Positions 14,012 to 25,100 of a DNA stretch of 64,000 nt are shown piece by piece. Position 1 is the stretch's first letter. Every line of letters begins with the position of its first letter. Source of the stretch: Hyperoodon ampullatus (taxonomy: Eukaryota; Chordata; Mammalia; Artiodactyla; Ziphiidae); contig OX457068.1 of the NCBI GenBank assembly GCA_949752795.1, forward strand, positions 55,952,516 through 56,016,515. The letters run 5' to 3'. Both the position numbers and the translations under genes were made by a program. Below the pieces are notes generated by a model. That model saw nothing but the letters and a program-made list of their open reading frames with translations, was not told the DNA's origin and ran no database searches.

Positions 14012-14087
<76 letters not shown>
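13977..14087. repeat. (TA)n microsatellite, about 110 bp
   Basis: This is almost pure TA dinucleotide with a few TACA/TATG interruptions in its first half. It is self-complementary, so open frames on both strands read as Ile-Tyr repeats and should be ignored. Confidence 0.97.
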
Positions 14088-14089
<2 letters not shown>

Positions 14090-15470
14090 CACACACCACT
14101 TTAGTTTCCATTCCTTGGCCAAAAGACAACAAGGAGGGAAAATAAAGTAAAACATAACTATTATCCTAGTAGAGTTAGCAAATATTGTAAACTATTAAGC
14201 AGTCTACTGAAGGGTATTTTGGAAAGAAAGATCATCCCCGGATTGTAATGATAGAATATGGAATTTAAGTTGGGTAAAAAAGGATGTAAAGCAAGCAGGT
14301 GGAGGCATCTTAAATCAATGTATTGAGAACTATACTTGTTCTAAAACTAGCAGGTGTTATAATAGGGCTATTTGAGAAAAGGAGCTAGAAAATACATGAT
14401 AATTTGATTAGGAAAAAAAAAAGTTAACAATTTTTGGTGGAAGTATTCTCTGATAAAATCATAATATCTTTCTCTTGGATTTGGCATTCTACTATTTGTC
14501 ACTATCTTAGAAAATCTGATGTTTAAAATACGTCAATTTGAGTGCAATTAATGCACATTGGCATGCTGTTGTTATTTCCTAGTGGTTTTCAGTGACTCTT
14601 AACAATCAATATAGAGCTCTAAATATCTGTTTGAATGGACTGATAGATATTAATTGTAAAGACAACTGAAATTAGTGTATTGATAAGATAGAATTCTTTT
14701 TCATTTTTGAAGTACATTTGGCATCCTTATTGAGTTAATCCTACAGAAATCTCTAGAGTATAATCAGGTTGACAACTCTCCATTTCTTTTTCACTCAATT
14801 GTCCCTTTAAAAAATAAATAAAATTAAAATGTGAAGGTAATGCCCCAGAAATAATCTGATTACTAAATCAAGGGCTAGCTTTAGAAATTTTCTTAAGGCA
14901 TGAGGTTCTAAATCTTATTCAGCAAACATAATACAAGTTTGCTCCAAATTTGCACTTCCTGAAAGACATAGAAATGCAGCACTACTTTAAAAAAATTAAT
15001 CCATAAATGTCAGAAAAAAGTCACAAAATAGCTTCTTTTTTTTTCATAGAAAAGATAATTGTGAGAAAGAATAAAGTAACTGAGAGGAATTCATTGTATT
15101 TCAAGACCAAGAAAACTTCAATTGTGCTATTTATTAGTTTAAAATGTGGCAGCTCTACCCCTATTTAAAAGGACATAGAACTTATTGTGTAGCACCCCAG
15201 AAACATGGGACACTAGGAGAAAAAGGCAGCCATCATCTAGAAAACAAACACTGAAATGAATTGCTATTTGTCACCTTTCTAACTGTTCTATTGACCCTTA
15301 GTCCCCATCTACTCTGAGCGGTTTCATGCATGATTCTTAATAGAGTACAAAAGAAAAAAGCAATGCCTGCATTTTTAGAATGAGAGAGTCATCCTGCAAA
15401 GGTTGCCCCTAAAAGGTAAAGAATTGTAACTGTCATCTTTGTGGTTAAATTATTTTTCCTCTTGGAAATA
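14088..15470. other. Unassigned intergenic DNA
   Basis: AT-rich sequence between the TA repeat and L1-B. I see no repeat family, RNA gene or credible coding frame. Confidence 0.4.
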
Positions 15471-15485
15471 AAAGAATGCTCTTTG
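15471..15485 (+). repeat. Target-site duplication of L1-B, left copy
   Basis: AAAGAATGCTCTTTG precedes the L1-B 5' end. The copy at 22091-22105 differs at one base (C to T at position 9). This length and match are typical of L1 target-primed integration and show a fairly recent insertion. Confidence 0.93.
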
Positions 15486-16970
15486 GACTTCCGGGTAAGA
15501 TGGCGGAAGAGTAAGAGGCGGAGATCACCTTCCTCCCCACGGATACACCAGAAATACAGCTACACATGGAACAACTCCTACAGAACACCTAGTGAATGCT
15601 GGCAGAAGACCCCAGACCTCCCAAAAGGCAAGAAATTCCCCACATACCTGGGTAGGGCAAAGCGGAGAGATCCCCGCACAGAGGATCAGTGCCGAGCGGC
15701 ACTCATCAGCCCGAGAGGCTTGTCTGCTCCCCCGCCGGGGCGGGCAGCGCTGGAAGCTGAGGCTCGGGCTTCGGTCAGAGCACAGGGAGAGGACTGGGGC
15801 TGGCAGCGAGAACTCAGCCTGAAGGGGGCTAATGTGCCACAGGTAGCCGGGAGGGAGTCCGGGAAAACTCTGGAGCTGCCAAAAAGGCAAGAGACTTTTT
15901 CTTCCCTCTTGGTTTCCTGGTGCGCGAGGAGAGGGGATTAAGAGCGCTGCTTACAGGGGCTCCACAGACGGGCGCGAGTCGCGGCTGAAAACACGGAGCC
16001 CAGAGACGGGTGTGGGACACTGGGGCTGCTGCTGTCGCCGCCAAAAAGCCTGTGTGCGAGCGCAGGTCACTGTCCACACCGCCCTTCCGGGAGCCTGTGC
16101 AGCCCGCCACTGCCGGGGTCCCGGGATCCAGGGGCGGCTTCCCTGGGAGAACGCACGGCGCGCCTCATGCTGGTGCAACGTCACGCTGGCCTCTGCCGCT
16201 GCAGGCTCGCCCCGCACTGCGTGCCCCTCCCTCCCGCCCGGCCTGAGTGAGCCAGAGTCACCCAAGAGGCTGCTCCTTTAACCCTGTCCTGTATGAGCGA
16301 AGAACAGACGCCCTCCGGCGACCTACACGCTGAAGTGGGGCCAAATCCAAAGCTGAGACCCAGGAGCTGTGAGAACAAAGACGAGAAAGGGAAACCTCTC
16401 CCAGCAGCCTTAGAAGCAGCGGATTAAAGCTCCACAAACAACTTGATGTACCCTGCATCTGTGGAATACATGAATAGACAACAAATCATCCCAAGTTGAG
16501 GAGCCAGGAGTCAGTGCTGTGCCTCTGAGGTGGGAGAGCCAAATTCAGGACACTGGTCCACAAGACACCTCCCAGCTCCACATGATATCAAACGGCGAAA
16601 ATCTTCCAGAGATCTCCATCTCAACACCAGCACCCAGATTCACTCAACGACCAGCAAGCTACAGTGCTGGACACCCTATGCCAAACAACTGGCAAGACAG
16701 GAACACAACGCCACCCATTAGAAGAGAGGTTGCCTAAAATCATAAAGAGTCCGCAGACACCCCAAAACACACCACCAGATGTGGACCTGCCCACCAGAAA
16801 GACAAGATCCAGCCTCATCCACCAGAACACAGGCACTAGTCCCCTCCACCAGGAAGCCTACACAACCCAGTTAACCAACCTTAGCCACTGGGGACAGACA
16901 CCAAAAACAACGGGAACTACGAACCTGAAGCCTGCAAAAAGGAGACCCCAAACACAGTAAGATAAGCAAA
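15486..16970 (+). promoter_or_regulatory. L1-B 5'UTR with internal promoter region
   Basis: In L1s generally the 5'UTR carries an internal Pol II promoter. Here the segment about 15650-16330 keeps many CpGs, including clusters near 15725, 15960 and 16090. The matching parts of L1-A and L1-C have lost them to TG or CA. This fits a young element. Promoter activity is inferred from the family, not seen. Confidence 0.7.
15497..15506 (+). promoter_or_regulatory. YY1-type site at the L1-B 5' end
   Basis: AAGATGGCGG lies 12 bases into the element. It matches the YY1 core that sets the transcription start in other mammalian L1s. L1-A (AAGATGGTGG) and L1-C (AAGATGGCAG) carry decayed versions at the same place. 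Confidence 0.65.
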
Positions 16971-17885
16971 ATGAGAAGACAGAAAAACACACAGCAGGTG
17001 AAGGAGCAAGATAAAAACCCACCAGACCTAACAAATGAAGAGGTAATAGGCAGTCTACCTGAAAAAGAATTCAGAATAATGATGGTAAAGATGATCCAAG
17101 ATTCTATTTACAAGATCCATAATCTTGGAACTAGAATAGACAAAATGCAAGAAACAGTTAACAAGGACCTAGAAGAATTAAAGATGAATCAAGCATCGAT
17201 TAAAAACACAATAAATTAAATAAAAAATACTCTAGATGGGATCAACAGCAGAATAACTGAGGCAGAAGAACGGATAAGTGAGGTGGAAGATAAAATAGTG
17301 GAAATAACTGCTGCAGAGCAAAATAAAGAAAAAAGAATGAGAAGAACCGAGGACAGTCTCAGAGACCTCTGGGACAACATTAAATGCACCAACATTCGAA
17401 TTATAGGGGTTCCAGAAGAAGAAGAGAAAAAGAAAGGGACTGAGAAAATATTGGAAGAGATTATAGTTGAAAACTTCCCTAATATGGGAAAGGAAATAGT
17501 TAATCAAGTCCAGGAGGCACAGAGAGTCCCATACAGAATAAATCCAAGGAGAAATACGCCAAAACACATATTAATCAAACTGTCAAAAATTAAACACAAA
17601 GAAATCATATTAAAAGCAGCAAGGCAAAAACAACAAATAACACACAAGGGAATCCCCATTGGGATAACAGCTGATCTCTCAGCAGAAACTCTACAAGCCA
17701 GAAGGGAGTGGCAGGACATAATTAAAGTGATGAAGGAGAAAAACCTGCAACCAAGATTACTCTACCCAGCAAGGATCTCATTGAGATTTGATGGAGAAAT
17801 TAAAACCTTTACAGACAAGCAAAAGCTGAGAGAGTTCAGCACCACCAAACCAGCTTTACAACAAATGCTAAAGGAACTTCTCTAG
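16971..17885 (+). pseudogene. L1-B ORF1 (ORF1p), one nonsense codon
   Basis: The frame would code for 304 residues and is broken only by TAA at 17217-17219 (codon 83). L1-A and L1-C have GAA at this codon, so a single G to T change explains it. Residues about 40-130 are a heptad-like, charged coiled coil, which trimerises the protein. 'NIRIIGVP' at 141-148 starts the RRM. 'ARREWQD' from 243 and 'LQPRLLYPARISLRF' mark the C-terminal RNA-binding domain. ORF1p coats L1 RNA in the cytoplasmic particle. The part after the stop is open to 17885, but reinitiation is not known to give a working protein. Confidence 0.93.
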
Positions 17886-17943
17886 GCAAGAAACACAACA
17901 GAAGGAAAAGACCTACAATAACAAACCCAAAACAATTAAGAAA

Positions 17944-20622
17944 ATGGGAATAGGAACATACATATCGATAATTACCTTAAATGTAAATGGACTAAATGCT
18001 CCCACCAAAAGACACAGAGTGGCTGAATGGATACAAAAACAAGACCCATATATATACTGTCTACAAGAGACCCACTTCAGACCTAGAGACAGATACAGAC
18101 TGAAAGTAAGGGGAAGGAAAAAGATATTCCATGCAAATGGAAACCAAAAGAAAGCTGGAGTAGCAATTCTCATATCAGACAAAATAGACTTTAAAATAAA
18201 GACTACTAGAAGAGACAAAGAAGGACACTACAGAATGATCAAGGGATCGATCCAAGAAGAAGATATAACAAGTGTAAATATTTATGCACCAAACATAGGA
18301 GCACCTCAATACATAAGGCAAGTACTAACAGCCATAAAAGGAGAAATCGACAGTAACACAATCATAGTAGGGGACTTTAACACCCCACTTTCACCAATGG
18401 ACAGATCATCCAAAATGAAAATAAATAAGGAAACACAAGCTTTAAATGATACATTAAACAAGATGGACTTAATTGATATTTATAGGACATCCCATCCAAA
18501 AACAACAGAATACACATTTTTCTCAAGTGCTCATGGAACATTCTCCAGGATAGATCATATCTTGGGTCACAAATCAAGCCTTGGTAAATTTAAGAAAATT
18601 GAAATTGTATCAAGTATCTTTTCCGACCACAATGCTATGAGACTAGATATCAATTACAGGAAAAGATCTGTAAAAATTACAATCACATGGAGGCCAAACA
18701 ATACACTACTTAATAAAGAAGTGATCACTGAAGAAATCAAAGAGGAAATTAAAAAATACCTAGAAACAAATGACAATGGAGACACGACAACCCAAAACCT
18801 ATGGGATGCAGCAAAAGCAGTTCTAAGAGGGAAGTTTATAGCAATAAAATCCCACCTTAAGAAACAGGAAACATCTCGAATAAACAACCTAACCTTGCAC
18901 CTAAAGCAATTAGAGAAAGAAGAACAAAATCATCCCAAAGTTAGCAGAAGGAAAGAAATCATAAAAATCAGATCAGAAATAAATGAAAAAGAAATGAAGG
19001 AAATGATAACAAAGATCAATAAAACTAAAAGCTGGTTCTTTGAGAAGATAAACAAAATAGACGAACCATTAGCCAGACTCATCAGGAAAAAAAGGGAGAA
19101 GCCTCAAATCAATAGAATTAGAAATGAAAAAGGAGAAGTAACAACTGACACTGCAGAAATACAAAAGATCATGAGAGATTACTATAAGCAACTCTATGCC
19201 AATAAAATGGACAACCTGGAAGAAATGGACAAATTCTTAGAAATGCACAACCTACCAAGACGGACTCAGGAAGAAATAGAAAATATGAATAGACCAATCA
19301 CAAGCACTGAAATTGAAACTGTGATTAAAAATCTTCCAACAAACAAAAGCCCAGGACCAGATGGCTTCACAGGTGAATTCTATCAAGCATTTAGAGAAGA
19401 GCTAACACCTATCCTTATCAAATTCTTCCAAAATATAGCAGAGGGAGGAACACTCCCAAACTCATTCTACGAGGCCACCATCACCTTGATACCAAAACCA
19501 GACAAGGATGTCACAAAGAAAGAAAACTACAGGCCAATATCACTGATGAACATAGATGCAAAAATCCTCAACAAAATACTAGCAAACAGAATCCAACAGC
19601 ACATTAAAAGGATCATACACCATGATCAAGTGGGTTTTATTCCAGGAATGCAAGGATTCTTCAATATACGAAAATCAATCAACTTGATAAACCATATTAA
19701 CAAATTGAAGGAGAAAAACCATATGATCATCTCAATAGATGCAGAGAAAGCTTTCGACAAAATTCAACACCCATTTATGATAAAAACCCTGCAGAAAGTA
19801 GGCATAGAGGGAACTTTCCTCAACATAATAAAGGCCATATATGACAAACCCACAGCCAGCATAGCCCTCAATGGTGAGAAACTGAAACCATTTCCACTAA
19901 GATCAGGAACAAGACAAGGTTGCCCACTCTCACCACTCTTATTCAACATAGTTTTGGAAGTTTTAGCCACAGCAATCAGAGAAGAAAAGGAAATAAAAGG
20001 AATCCAAATTGGAAAAGAAGAAGTAAAGCTGTCACTGTTTGCAGATGACATGATACTATACATAGAGAATCCTAAAGATGCTACCAGAAAACTACTAGAG
20101 CTAATCAATGAATTTGGTAAAGTTGCAGGATACACAATTAATGCACAGAAATCTCTGGCATTCCTATATACTAATGATGAAAAATCTGAAAGTGAAATCA
20201 AGGAAACACTACCATTTACCATTGCAACAAAAATAATAAAATATCTAGGAATAAACCTACCTAAGGAGACAAAAGACCTGTATGCAGAAAATTATAAGAC
20301 ACTGATGAAAGAAATTAAAGATGATACAAATAGATGGAGAGATGTACCATGTTCTTGGATTGGAAGAATCAACATTGTGAAAATGACTCTACTACCCAAA
20401 GCAATCTACAGATTCAATGCAATCCCTATCAAACTACCACTGGCATTTTTCACAGAACTAGAACAAAAAATTTCACAATTTGTATGGAAACACAAAAGAC
20501 CCCGAATAGCCAAAGCAATCTTGAGAACGAAAAATGGAGCTGGAGGAATCAGGCTCCCTGACTTCAGACTATACTACAAAGCTACAGTAATCAAGACAGT
20601 ATGGTACTGGCACAAAAACTGA
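17944..20622 (+). CDS. L1-B ORF2p, open through endonuclease and reverse transcriptase, truncated at 892 residues
   Basis: ORF2p nicks target DNA and reverse-transcribes the L1 RNA at the nick. The apurinic-like endonuclease (residues 1-238) keeps all expected catalytic positions: N13, E42, D144 and N146 in 'GDFN', D204 and H229 in 'SDHN', each one lower than human L1 numbering. The RT domain has 'SPGPDG' at 469-474, the first catalytic Asp at D599, 'RQGCPLSP' at 657-664 and the active-site 'FADD' at 699-702. A TGA at 20620-20622 replaces a codon that is AGA in L1-A and L1-C, removing about 380 C-terminal residues with the Cys-rich segment. L1-A and L1-C have no comparable open frame. The truncated product is probably inactive for retrotransposition, though a nicking activity is conceivable. 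Confidence 0.93.
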   Translation: MGIGTYISIITLNVNGLNAPTKRHRVAEWIQKQDPYIYCLQETHFRPRDRYRLKVRGRKKIFHANGNQKKAGVAILISDKIDFKIKTTRRDKEGHYRMIKGSIQEEDITSVNIYAPNIGAPQYIRQVLTAIKGEIDSNTIIVGDFNTPLSPMDRSSKMKINKETQALNDTLNKMDLIDIYRTSHPKTTEYTFFSSAHGTFSRIDHILGHKSSLGKFKKIEIVSSIFSDHNAMRLDINYRKRSVKITITWRPNNTLLNKEVITEEIKEEIKKYLETNDNGDTTTQNLWDAAKAVLRGKFIAIKSHLKKQETSRINNLTLHLKQLEKEEQNHPKVSRRKEIIKIRSEINEKEMKEMITKINKTKSWFFEKINKIDEPLARLIRKKREKPQINRIRNEKGEVTTDTAEIQKIMRDYYKQLYANKMDNLEEMDKFLEMHNLPRRTQEEIENMNRPITSTEIETVIKNLPTNKSPGPDGFTGEFYQAFREELTPILIKFFQNIAEGGTLPNSFYEATITLIPKPDKDVTKKENYRPISLMNIDAKILNKILANRIQQHIKRIIHHDQVGFIPGMQGFFNIRKSINLINHINKLKEKNHMIISIDAEKAFDKIQHPFMIKTLQKVGIEGTFLNIIKAIYDKPTASIALNGEKLKPFPLRSGTRQGCPLSPLLFNIVLEVLATAIREEKEIKGIQIGKEEVKLSLFADDMILYIENPKDATRKLLELINEFGKVAGYTINAQKSLAFLYTNDEKSESEIKETLPFTIATKIIKYLGINLPKETKDLYAENYKTLMKEIKDDTNRWRDVPCSWIGRINIVKMTLLPKAIYRFNAIPIKLPLAFFTELEQKISQFVWKHKRPRIAKAILRTKNGAGGIRLPDFRLYYKATVIKTVWYWHKN

Positions 20623-21763
20623 AAGATAGATCAATGGAACAGGATAGAAAGCCCAGAGATAAACCCACGGACATATGGTCACCTTATCTTTGATAAAGGA
20701 GGCAGGAATGTACAGTGGAGAAAGGACAGTCTCTTCAATAAGTGGTGTTGGGAAAACTGGATAGGGACATGTAAAAGTATGAGATTAGATCACTCCCTAA
20801 CACCATACACAAAAATAAGCTCAAAATGGATTAAAGACCTAAATGTAAGGCCAGACACTATCAAACTCTTAGAGGAAATTTAGGCAGAACACTCTATGAC
20901 ATAAATCACAGCAAGATCCTTTTTGACCCACTTCCTAGAGAAATGGAAATAAAGACAAAAATAAACACATGGGACCTAATGAAACTTAAAAGCTTTTGTA
21001 CAGCAAAGGAAACCATAAACAAGACCAAAAGACAACCCTCAGAATGGGAGAACATATTTGCAAATGAAGCAACTGACAAAGAATTAATCTCCAAAATTTA
21101 TAAGCAGCTCATGCAGCTCTATACCAAAAAAAGCAAACAACCCAATCCAAAAATGGGCAGAAGACCTAAATAGACATTTCTCCACAGAAGATATACAGAC
21201 TGCCAACAAACACATGAAAGGATGCTCAACATCTTTACTCATTAGAGAAATGCAAATCAAAACTACAATGAGATATCATCTCACACCAGTCAGAATGGCC
21301 ATCATTAAAAAATGTAGAAACAATAAATGCTGGAGAGGGTGTGGAAAAAAGGGAACACTCTTGCACTGCTGGTGGGAATGTGAATTGGTACAGCCACTAT
21401 GGAGAACGGTATGGAGGTTCCTTAAAAAACTACAAATAGAACTACCATATGACCCAGCAATCCCACTACTGGGCATATACCCTGAGAAAAACCATAATTC
21501 AAAAAGAGACATGTACCAAAATGTTCATAGCAGCCCTATTTACAATAGCCCGGAGATGGAAACAACCTAAGTGTCCATCATCGGATGAATGGGTAAAGAA
21601 GATGTGGCACATATATACAATGGAATATTACTCAGCCATAAAAAGAAATGAAATTGAGCTATTTGTAATGAGGTGGATGGACCTAGAGTCTGTCATACAG
21701 AGTGAAGTAAGTCAGAAAGAGAAAGACAAATACTGTATGCTGACACATATATATGGAATTTAA
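20623..21763 (+). pseudogene. L1-B ORF2 C-terminal remnant
   Basis: The rest of ORF2 continues in frame after the TGA. It is then shifted by a 1-base loss near 20877 ('gaggaaatttaggcag'), restored by a 1-base gain near 21130 in an A-run, and shifted again by one extra A near 21486 ('gagaaaaacc'). The Cys-rich segment ('[18 protein letters not shown]', from about 21330) and the C-terminal 'IQSEVSQKEKDKYCMLTHIYGI' are still readable in separate frames. The family end is at 21761-21763. Confidence 0.9.
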
Positions 21764-22055
21764 GAAAAAATAAAGTCATGAAGAACATAGGGGTAAGACA
21801 GGAAAAAAGACACAGACCTACTAGAGAATGGACTTGAGGATATGGGGAGGGGGACGTGTAAGCTGTGACAAAGTGAAAGAGCGGCATGGACATATATACA
21901 CTACCAAACGTAAGGTAGATAGCTAGTGGGAAGCAGCCGCATAGCACAGGGAGATCAGCTCGGTGCTTTGTGACCGCCTGGAGGGGTGGGATAGGGAGGG
22001 TGGGAGGGAGACGCAAAAGGGAGGGGATATGGTAACATATGTATATGTATAACTG

Positions 22056-22061
22056 ATTAAA
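22056..22061 (+). terminator. ATTAAA poly(A) signal of L1-B
   Basis: ATTAAA lies 13 bases before the junction with the poly(A) tail at 22075. L1-A and L1-C read 'gattcact' here and instead end about 50 bases later after AATAAA. The spacing is normal for a poly(A) signal. Confidence 0.6.
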
Positions 22062-22090
22062 TTTGTTATAAAGCAAAAAAAAAAAAAAAA

Positions 22091-22105
22091 AAAGAATGTT
22101 CTTTG
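22091..22105 (+). repeat. Target-site duplication of L1-B, right copy
   Basis: AAAGAATGTTCTTTG follows the poly(A) run and matches 15471-15485 at 14 of 15 bases. Confidence 0.93.
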
Positions 22106-24830
22106 AATGCAATTTTCTTTCTTTCTCATAAGCCATGAGTAATGAATGACAGATACTAACAAATGGAATTACACTCACTCTGCCTATCCTTAGATCAAAA
22201 ACTCCAGAGGTAAATCAGTTTGCTAGCCATTTCCTCCCGCTTAGAACAGAGAACATAAGCTTTACATAATTCCTGATAAACTGCCACCTCAGCATAATTA
22301 GGGGTATGAATAACCAGCTGATCAGCTCGACAGTTTTGACATGATCTGTAGAACATATCAGTAATCCTCCCTGCACACTGCATCCAATCCATTTATGTAA
22401 TCCTTTTCAAGAAGGTGTGGACATGGGTAACTGGTGCATGGTATTTGCTTTTCACCAAAATATAGAATTTTTAAAGGTCTATCATGAGCCAAAACTTTGA
22501 ACAGTTATGTAATTCATCAACCTACATTTTTAAAATACTACTAATGGGCAGATCATCAGGAGACACGTAGATGAAGAAAAAATTTATGGATACTTTTCGT
22601 TTCTATCAATTGTCCCATAGAGCCCAGCCTATAAGATAAGTATCTTGTGGATGAAGGATGGTGAAGGTCTCAATTCTTTTCACACAGGTGTAGGATGCTG
22701 GTTAAATACCCACAAAGAACTGAAGGACATGAGAGATGACATCTTGTGCAAGCAAATTCACGTAGGAGAGATATTTCCTAATGTTAACTATATTACAATT
22801 AGTGAGAGTATTTTGTTTGTTTCACATTTATTTGTTTTGGGTTTCCTTCTTTAATGGAAAGAATGACTATATACTGAAACCACACTTTCTTCTCTTATTG
22901 ACCCATACACTTCTGTGAGGTTTCAGACTTGATTAAAGTTCAGTTTTACAGGCACAATTCATGTTTAAGCTTAGAAATATATTTTGACTGAAATTAGAGA
23001 CGTAGTCTGTAAATGAATTATAGTAACCTGTATGGACATTTAATCCAAGATTCAGAAGCCATTTATGCTATTGTATAACCAAACTAGATACTCAGTCATG
23101 CCCTGTCAATTGACACAGTGATCACTTTCTAGGGTTAATTCACAGTGACATCTTACTTTAGGTGATTCTTTTCTTCCTTCTTTTTTCTTTATTTCTTTTC
23201 TTCTTCTTCTTTTTTTTTTTTTTTTTTTTTTTGATGATCAATTTGAAGTGAATATTCCCACTCCAAATTAATTCTCATTTACTTAACAGACTGGTCAGTT
23301 GAAATTAAAAATGGTTAACAAATTCTATTCAGCAACAGACCTAGATCATTTTTATTATATTTTAGAGCAGTAATACTCAATATAAACTCCCATAGAAGGG
23401 ATACCTACTAAAGGAAGTAATTCAAATAAAGACCTTCATCTAATTCTCAGAATATTTTATAAATGTAAAATTTTTCTTAATTTTAACATTTCTTTCCATA
23501 ATTTCCCCCTTAGAACATTAAAGTTGGCTATACCTGAACAAGGCTCTTAAACATATTGTGTTTCCTCTTTTGAGGGAAGCATGAGTAATTGGTTGAGATG
23601 ATAAAGTACATATACTAATATATGGCCATATGTATTTTTTTGTTCTTATAAATATACTTAAATTCATATAAAATATTGATTTTTATTATATTGAATACAA
23701 ATCAAAATAAATTTAAGGCTGGCTACATGTCTAATCTGAAAGCATTTGTTCCAGTTTTCCAGGTATTTGCTTATCTAAAATATGTCTTCCAATTCCTATT
23801 CCTTTAAATGTGTGGTCCAGGATAAAACTATCTGAGTATGTTCTTTTAGAAATAGCATTTAAATTAAAAGTGCTACATATAAAGATGGGCATAGTCATAC
23901 AACATCTCTACAAAGAATGAAATTTTCAAGATCAAACTGGTAGGATTTATATAATCAACATTACAATACATTTTGAATAGTCATGATTACATTTGCACTC
24001 ATGAGAGTAACAAATTATGAGCAATTGATTGACCACCAGAAATTGCCCTTAAAAAGAAGGAGAAAGAGACATAGCTAGAAAGAAGGAGAGGAGCTTTTTG
24101 GAGACACAGTTCATTTCTATTGTCAATAAAATCTATTTCTATAATGTACATAGTCTACAATATTTTACTTTTTAAGAAAATTTAGTAGCTTACATTAGTA
24201 TAGTTCTCGTATTATTACAGTTACAAAAGCTGTGAAAATACATTATGTGATTATGTAAATATTGATTAAAATAGACATACACCAACATTTAAAATGTTTC
24301 TTCTCTTTTTTTTTCTCATAATTCCAAATGCTTTTTTGTGATTTTGTGATGACATTGGTTGTAATGATATATATATACACACAAGAAAATTAAGGTACTT
24401 ACTAGTTTTTAAAAAGTGTCAAAAGTGAAAATTAGACACGTTTACTTTGCTTGGAGAAGTTGGCAGGAATTGATCTAAATTCTTGGAAGCATATATCTTA
24501 AAAACAAAAAAAAAAAACATAGTAACTGGTTGATGTGGTCTGAAAATATGTATTGGCAGATCAATTTAGCTCGGTAACTAGCCAGAAACCCAAGGTCAAT
24601 AAAGAGATATATTTAAGTTTTTATATCTTCTTAAAATTTGATAAGGTAATCTGCAAATACACATTAGAAATAATAGAATATACTGGTATGTCACTCCTCA
24701 TTTATCCTACAAAGCTAGCAAATTAGTTTGTGATAACTTTATCTCCTGATTACATTATAGTAAGTTTTTGAAGCACATTCCTATAGCACAAAAAACAGAA
24801 TGATACTTAAAAGGATGTGTAGTAGGTAAG

Positions 24831-24864
<34 letters not shown>

Positions 24865-25100
24865 GTTTATATATGCATATACACACACATACATTTATCT
24901 GTGTATATCTCACACGTTTATATACACACAATCCTGAAGAAAAAAGTTTTACACGTTAACATACATCATCCATGCATTTTTATCATGACACAGAAAAAGA
25001 CTGGGCCAAAGCTTTCAGAAATCGAATGTGAACTCATTTTGAAATACCAGCAGTGTTTGAATTTTAAATTAACCTATTTACAATGAAACTATGCCTGCTG
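22106..25100. other. Unassigned intergenic DNA with simple repeats
   Basis: No interspersed repeat was recognised. A pyrimidine tract with a T-run lies at 23167-23232. A 65-codon minus-strand open frame at 22195-22392 is described under findings. The rest is AT-rich with no credible gene. Confidence 0.4.
24831..24894. repeat. (CA)n / (TA)n microsatellite
   Basis: About 13 CA units (24831-24857) run into mixed TATA/CACA sequence. Confidence 0.93.

Larger units (their letters stand above)
15486..22090 (+). mobile_element. L1-B: full-length young L1 (about 6.6 kb)
   Basis: This is a complete L1 with a GC- and CpG-rich 5'UTR (15486-16970), ORF1, ORF2, a short 3'UTR and a poly(A) tail of at least 16 bases, flanked by a 15-bp target duplication. 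It is the best preserved of the three full-length L1s: ORF1 has one nonsense codon, and ORF2 has one nonsense codon and three 1-base indels, all in its last third. It differs from L1-A and L1-C by lacking a roughly 250-base T-rich block of the 5'UTR and by ending about 50 bases earlier at the 3' end. It is not autonomous as it stands. Confidence 0.96.

Noticed and set aside
13926..14150. Open frames of 62-74 codons rich in Ile-Tyr on both strands
   Set aside because: They are translations of the TA microsatellite and exist on both strands because the repeat is self-complementary.
15441..15941. 166-codon plus-strand frame that starts in host DNA and runs into the L1-B 5'UTR
   Set aside because: It crosses the insertion border and its body is L1 5'UTR. 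Similar pieces occur in L1-C. It is a chance frame in GC-rich sequence.
24831..24894. CA/TA repeat considered as a CRISPR-like or structured array
   Set aside because: It is a plain dinucleotide microsatellite with no spacers.
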